DNA from: an uncultured Bacillota bacterium
GTDB taxonomy: Bacteria; Bacillota; Clostridia; Peptostreptococcales; Anaerovoracaceae
Assembly (NCBI GenBank): GCA_949287095.1
Contig: CASEFA010000008.1
Location: 51,876 to 115,875 of the forward strand
DNA: 64,000 bases
Reading direction: 5' to 3'
Part shown: positions 24,654-33,512 of the stretch, piece after piece
Numbering within the stretch: position 1 is the stretch's first letter
Layout: every line of letters starts with the position of its first letter
Program-made: the position numbers and the translations under genes
The notes under the pieces: model-generated
Database searches by the model: none
Seen by the model: only the letters and a program-made list of their open reading frames with translations
What the model was told of the DNA's origin: nothing

Positions 24654-24839
24654 TCACTTGGTACTATTACCATCCGTATCAAAGCCCATTTTTGACATCA
24701 TATCTCCGAAACTCTTATCAAATTGCTCTTGAGATATTGCACGTTTGTCAAGAAAGTCTTGTAGTATCTTCTTTTGTCTCAGGAACAGCTGCCTCTTCTT
24801 TTCATCAGGAGACAGTCTTTCCCATTCTGCTTGTTCCAT
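24654..24839 (-). CDS. Small conserved protein of mobile elements
   Basis: A 61-residue, highly charged protein with EWERLSPDEKKRQLFLRQKK and ISQEQFDKSFGDMMSKMG. It is probably all-helical. Proteins of this type are frequent in clostridial conjugative elements, but no function is known to me. It starts 2 bases after the stop codon of the broken SLOG gene, an arrangement that suggests an old operon. Confidence 0.7.
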   Translation of the reverse strand: MEQAEWERLSPDEKKRQLFLRQKKILQDFLDKRAISQEQFDKSFGDMMSKMGFDTDGNSTK

Positions 24840-24841
24840 AT

Positions 24842-25129
24842 TTATCCCTCTAAAACATTAAGGACTTCAACCTTATTCTTATTTGCATAAACGATAGTAT
24901 TTCGCGTTCCACCAGCTTCGCCGTTATAAACCGCTATCACGCGAGAAGAATGATTTACCATCCATTCATTACGAATCTGGAAGCAAGCTTTACTATACTT
25001 TTCGCAGATGAACCGTCTTAGATCTGCTTTCTTCATTATCGCCTTATATCGATTCTGCCACTCTGCTTTCCAACTTGTCTCAAACCCTTCAAACGGGCTT
25101 GCGCAAATCAATTTTATTGGAGACCGGCA
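24842..25129 (-). pseudogene. 5'-truncated DUF1273/SLOG (YpsA-like) gene
   Basis: The frame PIKLICASPFEGFETSW, then NRYKAIMKKADL, RNEWMVNHSSRVIAVYNGE and GGTRNTIVYANK matches the C-terminal half of YpsA-type SLOG proteins, which bind nucleotides. The N-terminal half, with the CCFTGHRP-type start and ALGVD region, is missing. In frame, a stop codon lies just upstream and no proper start or Shine-Dalgarno is seen; TTG 25111 is the only nearby option. The missing part is replaced by a lipoprotein leader in another frame, so this is a deletion junction. Confidence 0.75.
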
Positions 25130-25196
25130 TCTCTATATTAGCACATCCGGATAATAAGGTAAACAAAACCGCAACAATAATAAGTATTCGTTTCAT
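25089..25196 (-). pseudogene. Lipoprotein leader joined to foreign sequence
   Basis: ATG 25196 has GGAGG 7 bases upstream. The frame gives a full lipoprotein signal, MKRILIIVAVLFTLLSGC, then ANIEMPVS, and then runs out of frame into the SLOG fragment and stops at 25089. The lipobox LLSGC is intact but no mature protein remains. It is most simply a gene cut by a deletion; a very short lipopeptide is the alternative. Confidence 0.6.
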
Positions 25197-25234
25197 AGGA
25201 TAACCTCCTTTTTCCATGGGGTTTCCTCCTTTCT

Positions 25235-25393
25235 TTATTTATAGCTGTCTGTTTCCAAACAGCTATGTTCGTGTGCGTTATTTGTCCACGACACCCCACG
25301 CACAGGGAATACATCAGGCGCTTGTTTGCGAAACAAGTCCATGGGAATCTCACCCGCGCCGGGTTCTCCGCCGCCTCCGTAGAGAAGTATCAT
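25235..25393 (-). CDS. Possible 52-residue protein
   Basis: An open frame starting MILLYGGGGEPGAGEIPMDL and ending 39 bases before the lipoprotein leader. It has only a weak AGGGG as Shine-Dalgarno. Its Gly/Pro-rich start is unusual for random sequence. Function unknown; it may be a leader-region relic of the mobile element. Confidence 0.3.
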   Translation of the reverse strand: MILLYGGGGEPGAGEIPMDLFRKQAPDVFPVRGVSWTNNAHEHSCLETDSYK

Positions 25394-25674
25394 TAACCCC
25401 TGTGCTTGTCATCGCCACCACCGAAAGCAATTCGGGTTAAACTACATGAGTTTTATCGCTCGCCTTAAATAATGGTCATGGCGCACTTGTAGGCTCGGCT
25501 TGAGGTTTCCCTCAGCACAAGGAACGTACCTGATGAATGTATATTCAGTTGTCAAAGTGCATCGCGGGTTTTTGCCCCACAATCCCTTACAGCAACTTTT
25601 GAGGCCGAAAAACGACACACTTTTTGAAACTTTTTCAAAAAAATTTTTAGGCTCATGTAAAACCTCCAGAAAGC

Positions 25675-25705
25675 AAAAAATCCCACCGTGAAATTCACAG
25701 CGGGA
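25675..25705 (-). terminator. Intrinsic terminator
   Basis: On the minus strand TCCCGCTGTGAA pairs with TTCACGGTGGGA, followed by T6. It is one of two terminators behind lysS. Confidence 0.8.
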
Positions 25706-25770
25706 AGTACCTTATATATGTTGTTATATCTTCACAGACAAATTGGTCAGTTGGTCAAAACGCAGGAAAT

Positions 25771-25805
25771 AAAAAAAGACCCACTACCTTTCGATAGTGA
25801 GTCTT
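25771..25805 (-). terminator. Intrinsic terminator
   Basis: On the minus strand AAGACTCACTA pairs with TAGTGGGTCTT (one mismatch), followed by T7. It is probably the terminator of the operon ending in lysS. Confidence 0.8.
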
Positions 25806-25938
25806 GAGGGAAACTATAAGCTATTATGTGATTTTAAGGGATTATACGGGAAATCACACATTGATTTGCTCCAAATTGGAGAACGGTTGGTGATTTTTGG
25901 TGACTAAAACGGAGATTTTAGCCTTTTTTTGACCCCAA

Positions 25939-27927
25939 TCAATAGAGTTTTGCGCCTGCAGGAATGGCGTCGTCCACTATGAGAAGATTGAGTCTCTCCT
26001 CATCCCCTTCATTGTGAACTGCCGATATCAGCATTCCGCAGGAATCGATTCCCATCATCTTCCTAGGCGGCAGGTTCACGATTGCGATTGCCGTCTTTCC
26101 CACAAGGGATTCCGGAGCGTAGTATTCGCTGATTCCGCTGAGAATGGTTCTGTCGGTGCCGGAACCGTCGTCAAGGGTGAACTGAAGGAGCTTCTTGCTC
26201 TTAGGCACTGCCTTGCAGTCCTTGATCTTGACGGCGCGGAAGTCGGATTTGCTGAAGGTTTCGAAGTCCACAAAGTCCTCGAACAGCGGCTCTATTACAA
26301 CCTTGGAATAGTCTATGGTAGGCTTCAGCGGCTTCGGAATCGCGCTGAGCTTTTCGGCGTTTTCGTCTCCTTCACCGCCGACCGAATCGGCTCCCAGCGG
26401 CTTCATTGTCGGGAAGAGGATCACGTCGCGGATGGACGGCGAATCGGTTATGAGCATTACTACTCTGTCGATTCCTATTCCAAGACCTCCTGTCGGCGGA
26501 AGACCTACTTCCAGTGCGTTTACGAAGTCCATGTCCATAGGATGGGCCTCGTCGTCCTCGCCGGATTCCAGCTGCTTCTGCTGCTCTGCGAATCTCTCGT
26601 ACTGATCTATCGGGTCGTTAAGCTCGGAGAATGCGTTTCCTATCTCCCAGCCGTTGATGTACGCCTCGAATCTTCTGGTGATTCTCGGATCCTCAGGATC
26701 ACGCTTTGCCAGAGGTGAAATCTCCACAGGATGTCCCACTACGAATACCGGTCCGTCAAGATATCCCGGAACGTCCTCGCAGAACTCCTCGAACATCTCG
26801 GCGATAATCTTTCCGCGGGTCCAGCCGCTTACTTCATCCTTATCCATACCCTTTTCTATGGCTGCGGCTCTCGCCTCTTCGTCGGTGTCTATCTTCGAGA
26901 AGTCTACGCCGGTAATCTCCTTTACGGCGTCGGCCATGTTAAGGCGTCTCCAAGGAGGGGTAAGGTCAAACTCCTTTCCCTGATACGTTATGACAGGTGA
27001 ACCGTTTACGGCGATTGCAGCCTTTGATACAACCTGCTCTGTTACGTCCATCACGCTTTCCATGTCTCCATAGGCCATGTAGCATTCCATAGACGTGAAC
27101 TCAGGGTTATGGTTTCTGTCCATTCCCTCGTTTCTGAACATCTTGCCCATCTCGTAAACTCTGTCGAGACCCCCCACTATGAGTCTCTTAAGGTAGAGCT
27201 CATTGGAGATTCTCAGCTTCATGTCAAGGTTTAACGTGTTGTGATGGGTATTGAAAGGTCTGGCATTGGCTCCCCCTGCGATGGTTGTGAGGATAGGAGT
27301 GTCCACTTCCAGATATCCGTAGTCCTCTTCAAGGACTCTCTTTATCTCCTTTATTATGCGGGCGCGCTTTATAAACGTCTCTCTTACCTCAGGGTTCATT
27401 ATTAGATCGGTGTAGCGCTGTCTGTACCTGATGTCAGTATCCTTCAGTCCCTGCCACTTGTTAGGAAGCACCTGAAGCGACTTGGAGAGGAGCACCAACT
27501 TGTACACCTGAATGGAAACTTCTCCCGCCTTCGTCTTGAATACCGTTCCCTCGACGCCGATGATGTCTCCTATGTCGTAGGTTTTGAACCAGTCGTACTC
27601 TTCGGCCCCGATGTCGTCCTTCTTAACGACGCACTGGATTCTGCCCTGTTTGTCCTGAATATCCACAAAGGCCATCTTGCCCATTCTTCTGAAGGCCATG
27701 ATTCTGCCTGCGCAGGAAACCTCTTCATCCTCCATGGCGTCGAAGTTTTCCTTTATATCCATGCTGTGAGCCGTTACGTTCCAGTTTTCCTGGATGAACG
27801 GATCTCTTCCGGCCTCGCGGAGCTTCTTCAGCTTCTCTCTTCTTATCTGTCTCTGTTCGCTGAGATTTTCTTCAGAAAGCTCTTCCGCCGGTGCGTTTAC
27901 GCTCAAATTCTTTTCCTGTGTGCTCAT
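25939..27927 (-). CDS. lysS: Lysyl-tRNA synthetase, class II, with C-terminal tRNA-binding domain
   Basis: A 662-residue LysRS. The anticodon-binding OB fold lies at residues 60-160 (GRIMAFRRMGKMAFVDIQD). Motif 2 is FRNEGMDRNHNPEFT near 265 and motif 3 GGLGIGIDRV near 490. The usual LysRS is about 500 residues; here residues 560-662 add a Trbp111/MetRS-type tRNA-binding OB domain (DFETFSKSDFRAVKIKDCK, then LVGKTAIAIVNLPPRKMMGI). ATG 27927 has AGGAG 11 bases upstream; GTG 27939 overlaps that site. It is the last gene of the acs-racemase-greA-lysS operon, 18 bases behind greA. Confidence 0.96.
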   Translation of the reverse strand: MSTQEKNLSVNAPAEELSEENLSEQRQIRREKLKKLREAGRDPFIQENWNVTAHSMDIKENFDAMEDEEVSCAGRIMAFRRMGKMAFVDIQDKQGRIQCVVKKDDIGAEEYDWFKTYDIGDIIGVEGTVFKTKAGEVSIQVYKLVLLSKSLQVLPNKWQGLKDTDIRYRQRYTDLIMNPEVRETFIKRARIIKEIKRVLEEDYGYLEVDTPILTTIAGGANARPFNTHHNTLNLDMKLRISNELYLKRLIVGGLDRVYEMGKMFRNEGMDRNHNPEFTSMECYMAYGDMESVMDVTEQVVSKAAIAVNGSPVITYQGKEFDLTPPWRRLNMADAVKEITGVDFSKIDTDEEARAAAIEKGMDKDEVSGWTRGKIIAEMFEEFCEDVPGYLDGPVFVVGHPVEISPLAKRDPEDPRITRRFEAYINGWEIGNAFSELNDPIDQYERFAEQQKQLESGEDDEAHPMDMDFVNALEVGLPPTGGLGIGIDRVVMLITDSPSIRDVILFPTMKPLGADSVGGEGDENAEKLSAIPKPLKPTIDYSKVVIEPLFEDFVDFETFSKSDFRAVKIKDCKAVPKSKKLLQFTLDDGSGTDRTILSGISEYYAPESLVGKTAIAIVNLPPRKMMGIDSCGMLISAVHNEGDEERLNLLIVDDAIPAGAKLY

Positions 27928-27945
27928 TTTAAGTACCACTCCTGT

Positions 27946-28428
27946 TTATTCCTTGGATATAGCAGTAACCCTGTAGTGAAGGATTCCGTCCGGAACGGTT
28001 ATTTCCACGGTTTCACCGATTTTCTTGCCGAGAAGGTTCTTTCCCACTTCGGATTCGTTGGAGATTTTCGCAGGCTCTGCAAAAGGATCCGCCTCGGTGG
28101 AGCCTACTATGATGAAATCCATGCTTTCCTTGGAATCCACGTCTTCTACCGTAACTCTCAGACCTACGTTCACGTATTCGCCGGTCACCTCGTCTTCGTT
28201 GATGATCTTGGCGTTTCTCATCATGGTCTCGAGACGGTGGATTCTCTCCTCCAGCTCAGCCTGCTCGTTTTTGGCTGCATCGTATTCGGCGTTTTCAGAA
28301 AGGTCACCGTATGAAATGGCCTCCTTGAGTCTTTCGGAGACTTCCTTTCTTCTGACGGAAACCAGCTCGTCTCTTTCCGCCTCAAGTTTATCGTACCCTT
28401 CCTGGGTCAACAGTATTTCGTCTGCCAT
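27946..28428 (-). CDS. greA: Transcription elongation factor GreA
   Basis: A 160-residue protein of standard length. The N-terminal coiled coil contains GDLSENAEYDAAKNEQAELE, with the acidic tip that enters the RNA polymerase secondary channel. The C-terminal FKBP-like domain has SPVGKNLLGKKIGET-type sequence. It rescues backtracked polymerase. AAAGGAGA precedes ATG by 10 bases. It lies between the racemase and lysS, an arrangement common in Firmicutes. Confidence 0.97.
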   Translation of the reverse strand: MADEILLTQEGYDKLEAERDELVSVRRKEVSERLKEAISYGDLSENAEYDAAKNEQAELEERIHRLETMMRNAKIINEDEVTGEYVNVGLRVTVEDVDSKESMDFIIVGSTEADPFAEPAKISNESEVGKNLLGKKIGETVEITVPDGILHYRVTAISKE

Positions 28429-28470
28429 GTCGGTAAAACTTCTCCTTTCAAAATATCTATTTATTATATA

Positions 28471-29568
28471 CTATTTTGCGCTTTTATGAAATCTTATTTT
28501 TACATTGGCGCTGCCCGTAAGGTAGAGCATGGCCCCGTAGTTGACGGCGAAGTCCAGAACATCTCCCAGCTTTATGTCTCTTTCCGCATCCTCCACGTCT
28601 AAAATGGTATGGTCGCTGGAACCTCCAAGCACCTCTATTCCTCTGTCTGCCGGGAATATGTTGTCGCTGTCTCCTATATCAGCTTTTCCGACGGCCACGA
28701 TGGCCCGTCTTCTTATTCCCCGGTCCTCGTATGTAAGTCTTCTGCCAAAGGCGTCAACGCCGACCTCTCCCACCGGGTGAGTCGGCTTTGTCTTAACCTC
28801 AACTACCTCCGCCCGCAGGGTAAACACGTCGGAATGCATATCGCTCAGGTCATAGCCGTAATACTTCTCCAGATCGTAGGCGTTGAGAATCTGTTCGCCT
28901 ATGCGCAGATGGTTTATCATCTCCGGAAGGTTTCCGTCCAGCACTCTCATATAGCTGGAGGTGGCGCCGCCCGAAATGATTTCAAGCTTTCTGCCTATGG
29001 CTTTCTCCACCTGCTCCGCGATGGACACCAGCTCCTCAAGCTTTTCCGTCGTCGGCTGAATCGCGCCGTAGCAGCCCAGATTGGTTCCTACGCCCTTAAG
29101 TTCCAGATTCTTAAGGCCTGTTTCCACTTCGACCGCCGCATCTATAAGCTCGGTTCTGTCCCAGAACCCCTCTCTCAGGTCTCCAAGGTCCGCCATGAGA
29201 ATCACGCCGTGCCTCTTTCCTGCGATGCCGGCCTGACGGTCAAGCTCTCTTAAAACCGTTATCTCGCTGTTAAGGGATATGTCCGCAAGTCTTACGGCGT
29301 CTGCGGCCTCACTCATCATGGGAATTCTTATGAGCATAAGGGGCAGTCCCGTTTCAAGCCTTTTTGCCGTCTCCAGTTGCTCCAGACGGGACGACGCAAT
29401 CTGCGTCGCCCCGCCCTTTGCAAAGACTTCAATACATTCAGCTATTCCCGTAGCCCCTTTTACTACTCCCGCTACGCTGACTCCCGCGTCCGCGCAGCGT
29501 CCCATGACAGTTCTCACATTTTCTTCGAGGTAATCCAGATTTATCATTACCTGTGGGAATTCTGTCAT
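28471..29568 (-). CDS. orr: PLP-dependent racemase, ornithine/alanine racemase family
   Basis: A 365-residue fold-type III PLP enzyme. AGVVKGATG with the Schiff-base Lys is at about 37, followed by a TIM barrel (ADLGDLREGFW near 148, ISGGATSSYM near 200) and a C-terminal beta domain. The pattern matches the YhfX/ornithine racemase branch rather than dadX/alr, since there is no typical alanine racemase C-terminal Tyr motif. Interconversion of L- and D-ornithine fits an amino-acid fermenter, but the substrate is inferred. It starts directly at the stop codon of the acyl-CoA synthetase gene. Confidence 0.82.
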   Translation of the reverse strand: MTEFPQVMINLDYLEENVRTVMGRCADAGVSVAGVVKGATGIAECIEVFAKGGATQIASSRLEQLETAKRLETGLPLMLIRIPMMSEAADAVRLADISLNSEITVLRELDRQAGIAGKRHGVILMADLGDLREGFWDRTELIDAAVEVETGLKNLELKGVGTNLGCYGAIQPTTEKLEELVSIAEQVEKAIGRKLEIISGGATSSYMRVLDGNLPEMINHLRIGEQILNAYDLEKYYGYDLSDMHSDVFTLRAEVVEVKTKPTHPVGEVGVDAFGRRLTYEDRGIRRRAIVAVGKADIGDSDNIFPADRGIEVLGGSSDHTILDVEDAERDIKLGDVLDFAVNYGAMLYLTGSANVKIRFHKSAK

Positions 29569-32500
29569 CTATTTATGTTCCTCCTTGTTGGAGTCCACGA
29601 AGCGCTTTATCTTCTTTGACGTATTCTTCTCGAACTCCTCGGATCTGACGTTAATCTTCTTTACTCTCTTGAAGAGAGGAAGTTCTTCGTTGACCTTGTC
29701 GATTTCCTTCCAGAGGAGATCCTTAACCTGCTCGTCGGTGTAGCCTGCTCCCAGAGCTTCCTCCACCTCTTCGGCATCGGTTACTATGGTTGCAACTATG
29801 GAGGTGTCGTTGGTTCCCTCTTCGCTTTCGTCTCCCCATACCATGCTCTCGGCTATGTAAGGGATTCTGCTCAGGTAATACTCTATCTCCTCAGGGAATA
29901 CGTTCTTTCCGTTTTTGGTTATGATTACGTTCTTCTTCCTTCCCGTGATGTAGACGAAGTTGTCTTCATCCACATATCCCAGGTCTCCGGAGTAGAACCA
30001 GCCGTCCTTTAAAACGTCGTTTGTGGCGGCTTCGTTGTTGTAGTATCCCATCATGACGTTGTCGCCCTTGAAGCAGATTTCTCCCACTCCGTCTTCGTCA
30101 GCATCCACGATCTTAACTTCCATTCCTGGAAGGAGGTGGCCTGCCGATGCGTTTCTCATATCCTTTTCAACGTCAGGGTTAAGAGCCGCCATAGGTGAAC
30201 ACTCGGTAAGTCCGTAGCCCTGTACTCCGATGATTCCTATGTCGTTGAAGAACTGCAGAATCTCAGGATCAATGGCCGCTCCGCCGGAGATTATTACTCT
30301 CATTCTGCCGCCGAAAACGTCGAGAATCTGCTTAGTGAACGGTTTGCTTATGTCGAGTCCCAGCTTCTTCGTCTTTCTGTTAGCCTTGAGAAGTCTTGCA
30401 AGGGTCTTGTCCTTGCCCTGCTTCTTCACGTTCTTCATTATCTTCTTATACAGAGTCTCTATGAGGGCCGGCACTCCTAAAATCATGGTCGGCTTAACCT
30501 CTTCAAGATTCTGGGTTATATATCTGAGACCTTCGCAGAAGGCTATGGACGCTCCCTTGTAGAGAGGCATCAGGAAGTCGCATGTACACTCGTAGGTGTG
30601 ATGCACCGGAAGCACCGAGAAGAATATATCCCAAGGATTTACCTTAAGAATTGTCGGCGCCGACATCAGGTTGTATGCCAGGTTGGTGTTGGAAAGCATT
30701 ACACCTTTTGAAAGGCCCGTAGTTCCCGAAGTGTAAAGAAGCACGGCCATCTCGTCGGCTATAACCTCGGCGTCCAGATACTGTCTGTCTCCCAGAGCCA
30801 CCTGGTTCTTTCCTTCCTCTATGAGTTCCTTCCAGGAGAGAACGTCGCCCTCGTGCTTATCCGAATCGAAGGATACGACCATTTCGAGGTTCGTCTCGCC
30901 GCTGTCCCTTATCTCCTTAAAGGTATCGACAAATTTCTTTCCGCATACTACAGCCGAAACTCCGGAATCCGCAACCAGTCCCTTGATTTCCTTAGGTCCC
31001 AGCTCCTTGTCCAGAGGAACCACCAGACCCACGCCGCCTATAACCGCAAGGTATGTGGTCTCCCACTGATAGCACGTCTCTCCGATGATGCTTATGCGTT
31101 TTCCCTTGAGTCCGCGGTTTATGAGAGCCGTTCCCAGACCGTTGACGTCAGCGAGAGCGCGCTTATAGGTGATCTCGGTGTACGGCTGTCCCTTGCCGAA
31201 CTTCTGACGGAACGCCACGTTGTCGCCGTAGAGCTCCACGCTGGAGGTGAACATGTCTCTCACGTCTGTGATAGGACGGCTTTCCTTATATCTTACGTAA
31301 GGGTCTGTGCTTTCGGTTATGTACGTTCTGACAAAATCTTCAGCCCTGCGTCTTTCGGCCGCCTTTATCTCCTGATAGCTCTGAGCCATTATATCTTCCT
31401 TTCCGAGGGAGCTGTCTCCCTGATTTCCGTATCTCTTAATCTTTCCCGTAGTCGTCTTATCGAACTCCTTATCTCTGATATGGATACGCTTTATGGCCTT
31501 GTAAGGAGGCCATTTCTTATTGACCTCTTCTATGTACTTTCTGAAGAAGTGGTAAACATCGCTTCCGCTCATCTCCCCTTCCTTCTCCTTAAGAAGTTCG
31601 TAGTTAGGGAAAATGTCGGCGGTGACGATTACGTTTCCTATGTGTTCATCTGCCACGCCGTGAACGAGAACCTCCGAAACCAGTTCGTTTTCGGCGATTA
31701 CGGCCTCAAGCTCTTCAGGGAAGATGTTCTTTCCGCCCTTTGTTACGATGACGGTCTTCTTTCTTCCGGTAAGGTAGAGGAAGCCTTCGTCATCAAGATA
31801 TCCCAGGTCTCCCGTGTAAAGCCAGCCGTCCTTTAAAACTTCGGCAGTAGCCTCTTCGTTGTCGTAGTAGCCCATCATCACCGAAGGTCCGCGGGTCACT
31901 ACCTCGCCTATGCCGTTTTCGTCAGGATTGTCTATCCTTACCTCCGTGCCCGGCATAGGTCTTCCCACGGAAGCAGCCTTACCGTAACGGTCCTGATTTA
32001 CGGCTATGATAGGAGCGTTTTCGCTCATGCCGTATCCCTGAATCATAGGAAATCCCATAGCCTCAAAGTCCTCTATAACCTTAGGATCTATGGCGGCTCC
32101 TCCTGCAACCATGAGCCTCATATCGCAGCCGAAGCTGTGGTGAATGGCCTTGAACAGCTTCTTCATAAGCCTGCGGTTGTTGTAAAGCTTCATCTTTCTG
32201 GAAATGTCTATGGCCTTTCTCAGCTTTTCGGCTTCGCCTCTTGCCGCGGCCTGCTTCCACATTCCCTTGTATATCTTCTCAAATACCAGAGGCACGCCCA
32301 CCAGATAGTTGGCTCCAACCTCCGCCATATTCTTCTGTATGTATCTGATTCCTTCGCATATTGCAAGAGTTCTGCCCTGGTACATGGTGGTCCAGATTGC
32401 GCAGTTCATCTCGTATGCGTGGTGGCACGGCAGAATGGAAAGAACTATGCCGCCTTCGTCCAGGTTAACCAGCTTCGACATGTTCATGACGTTGGAAGCT

Positions 32501-33132
32501 ATGTTTCTGTGGGAAAGCATTACTCCCTTGGAAGCTCCCGTAGTTCCCGACGTGAACATGAGAGTAGCCATCTGATCCGGGGCAATCTCCGCGTCCACGT
32601 ATCTCCTGTCTCCTTCCCCGAGAAGCTTTCTTCCTCTCTCCAGAATGTCGTCCATGGAAAGGGCTCTTTCGTCCTTAGCCTTCTTCATGCAGATGAAGTG
32701 CTCCACGTCGTACTTCTCATCGTATACACCGGCTATGCTCTTCTCGCTTCCCTGTGAGAACACCAGCGCCTTGGCTCCGGAACGTCTTATGAGATTCTTA
32801 AGCTCATCGGAAGGCAGGTTTTTATCCAGAGGAACGATTACGCCTACGCCGCAGACCGTGGTATAGTAGGTCAGCAGCCAGCGCACGCTGGTCTCTCCGA
32901 TTACCGCAATCTTCTCTCCTTTAAGGCCCATATCAATGAGGCCGGTTCCGAGAGCGTCGATATCCTCCTTCATCTGTCTGTATGTCACAGGCATGAATTT
33001 CTCAGCTTTCTTATCCTTTTCCAGATATGCCGTCTTATCGGCAAAAAGTTCTGCGCTGGATGTGATGATATCCTTCAGAGTATCCACTTCCCGCACAGGG
33101 TAATATACACCGTCAAATTTCACATTGTTCAT
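29569..33132 (-). CDS. Tandem-fused long-chain acyl-CoA synthetase (two AMP-binding modules)
   Basis: 1187 residues made of two full AMP-forming ligases. Module 1 (1-575) has TSGTTGASKG near 190, YTGDLGYLDDEG near 435 and KTTTGKIKR near 560. Module 2 (582-1187) has TSGTTGLSKG near 794, YSGDLGYVDED near 1045 and KNTSKKIKR near 1175. Each would activate a fatty acid to acyl-AMP and then acyl-CoA. Family members are normally 550-620 residues. At the junction an intact GGAAAGGAAG and ATG (31387-31389) remain, so module 2 was once a separate gene and may still be translated alone. It is first in the operon with racemase, greA and lysS. Confidence 0.92.
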   Translation of the reverse strand: MNNVKFDGVYYPVREVDTLKDIITSSAELFADKTAYLEKDKKAEKFMPVTYRQMKEDIDALGTGLIDMGLKGEKIAVIGETSVRWLLTYYTTVCGVGVIVPLDKNLPSDELKNLIRRSGAKALVFSQGSEKSIAGVYDEKYDVEHFICMKKAKDERALSMDDILERGRKLLGEGDRRYVDAEIAPDQMATLMFTSGTTGASKGVMLSHRNIASNVMNMSKLVNLDEGGIVLSILPCHHAYEMNCAIWTTMYQGRTLAICEGIRYIQKNMAEVGANYLVGVPLVFEKIYKGMWKQAAARGEAEKLRKAIDISRKMKLYNNRRLMKKLFKAIHHSFGCDMRLMVAGGAAIDPKVIEDFEAMGFPMIQGYGMSENAPIIAVNQDRYGKAASVGRPMPGTEVRIDNPDENGIGEVVTRGPSVMMGYYDNEEATAEVLKDGWLYTGDLGYLDDEGFLYLTGRKKTVIVTKGGKNIFPEELEAVIAENELVSEVLVHGVADEHIGNVIVTADIFPNYELLKEKEGEMSGSDVYHFFRKYIEEVNKKWPPYKAIKRIHIRDKEFDKTTTGKIKRYGNQGDSSLGKEDIMAQSYQEIKAAERRRAEDFVRTYITESTDPYVRYKESRPITDVRDMFTSSVELYGDNVAFRQKFGKGQPYTEITYKRALADVNGLGTALINRGLKGKRISIIGETCYQWETTYLAVIGGVGLVVPLDKELGPKEIKGLVADSGVSAVVCGKKFVDTFKEIRDSGETNLEMVVSFDSDKHEGDVLSWKELIEEGKNQVALGDRQYLDAEVIADEMAVLLYTSGTTGLSKGVMLSNTNLAYNLMSAPTILKVNPWDIFFSVLPVHHTYECTCDFLMPLYKGASIAFCEGLRYITQNLEEVKPTMILGVPALIETLYKKIMKNVKKQGKDKTLARLLKANRKTKKLGLDISKPFTKQILDVFGGRMRVIISGGAAIDPEILQFFNDIGIIGVQGYGLTECSPMAALNPDVEKDMRNASAGHLLPGMEVKIVDADEDGVGEICFKGDNVMMGYYNNEAATNDVLKDGWFYSGDLGYVDEDNFVYITGRKKNVIITKNGKNVFPEEIEYYLSRIPYIAESMVWGDESEEGTNDTSIVATIVTDAEEVEEALGAGYTDEQVKDLLWKEIDKVNEELPLFKRVKKINVRSEEFEKNTSKKIKRFVDSNKEEHK

Positions 33133-33182
33133 CTTAAATACCTCTTCTTCAAAAAAGATATAATCCTTGTCACTAACTCAAT

Positions 33183-33211
33183 ATTATAGCATTTTCAAGG
33201 GTTTTTGTAAA
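33183..33211 (-). promoter_or_regulatory. Promoter of the acs-orr-greA-lysS operon
   Basis: On the minus strand TTTACA (33206-33211), 17 bases, TATAAT (33183-33188), about 50 bases before the ATG. Confidence 0.75.
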
Positions 33212-33263
33212 ATGAAAACGGGTAAAAGGCCGTAAAGATATTTAAAATTTTTTAACAAAATGC

Positions 33264-33309
33264 GCCCGGCCGTGATTATCCTGTAAGCCCGGCCGTGGTT
33301 ATCCTGTAA
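33264..33309. repeat. Tandem 23-bp direct repeat
   Basis: Two adjacent 23-base units (33264-33286 and 33287-33309) that start GCCCGGCCGTG and end TTATCCTGTAA, differing at one base. They lie in the 380-base gap 33133-33512, which otherwise holds the operon promoter and AT-rich sequence and no gene I can support. Confidence 0.85.
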
Positions 33310-33512
33310 TCAGAAAAAAAACCGAAAAAGGTTAAAGATTTTCACCCTTTTAAAGCCATAATTCAAAAACAGGTATAAACAAACCTGTAAAATCGGTTGT
33401 CAATTATACCTGTTTACCTCAAAGCGGAAATTTAGGTTGAATTTCTTTATTCTGAAATTGAAATTTGATGCGAAAAAGGTTAATCGCCGTATAGCTTGGA
33501 GGTCATAACCTC

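Larger units (their letters stand above)
25394..25938. other. Non-coding edge of the island
   Basis: No convincing gene. It holds a TTGACA-like box on the minus strand at 25550-25555, a small hairpin near 25499-25516, two minus-strand terminators, and short repeats such as TTGGTCAGTTGGTCAAAA near 25743 and GGTTGGTGATTTTTGGTGAC near 25883. Such repeats could be integrase arm sites. The end of a mobile element is likely here, but no matching second end is inside the window. Confidence 0.45.

Noticed and set aside
25138..25353. 71-residue minus-strand frame
   Set aside because: It overlaps the lipoprotein leader in another frame, lacks a ribosome-binding site and has shadow-like composition.
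30853..32757. Plus-strand frames of 327 and 206 codons opposite the acyl-CoA synthetase
   Set aside because: Antisense shadows of a coding region with skewed codon use; no start signals or domain features.
33264..33309. 23-bp tandem repeat as CRISPR
   Set aside because: The units touch without spacers and differ by one base.
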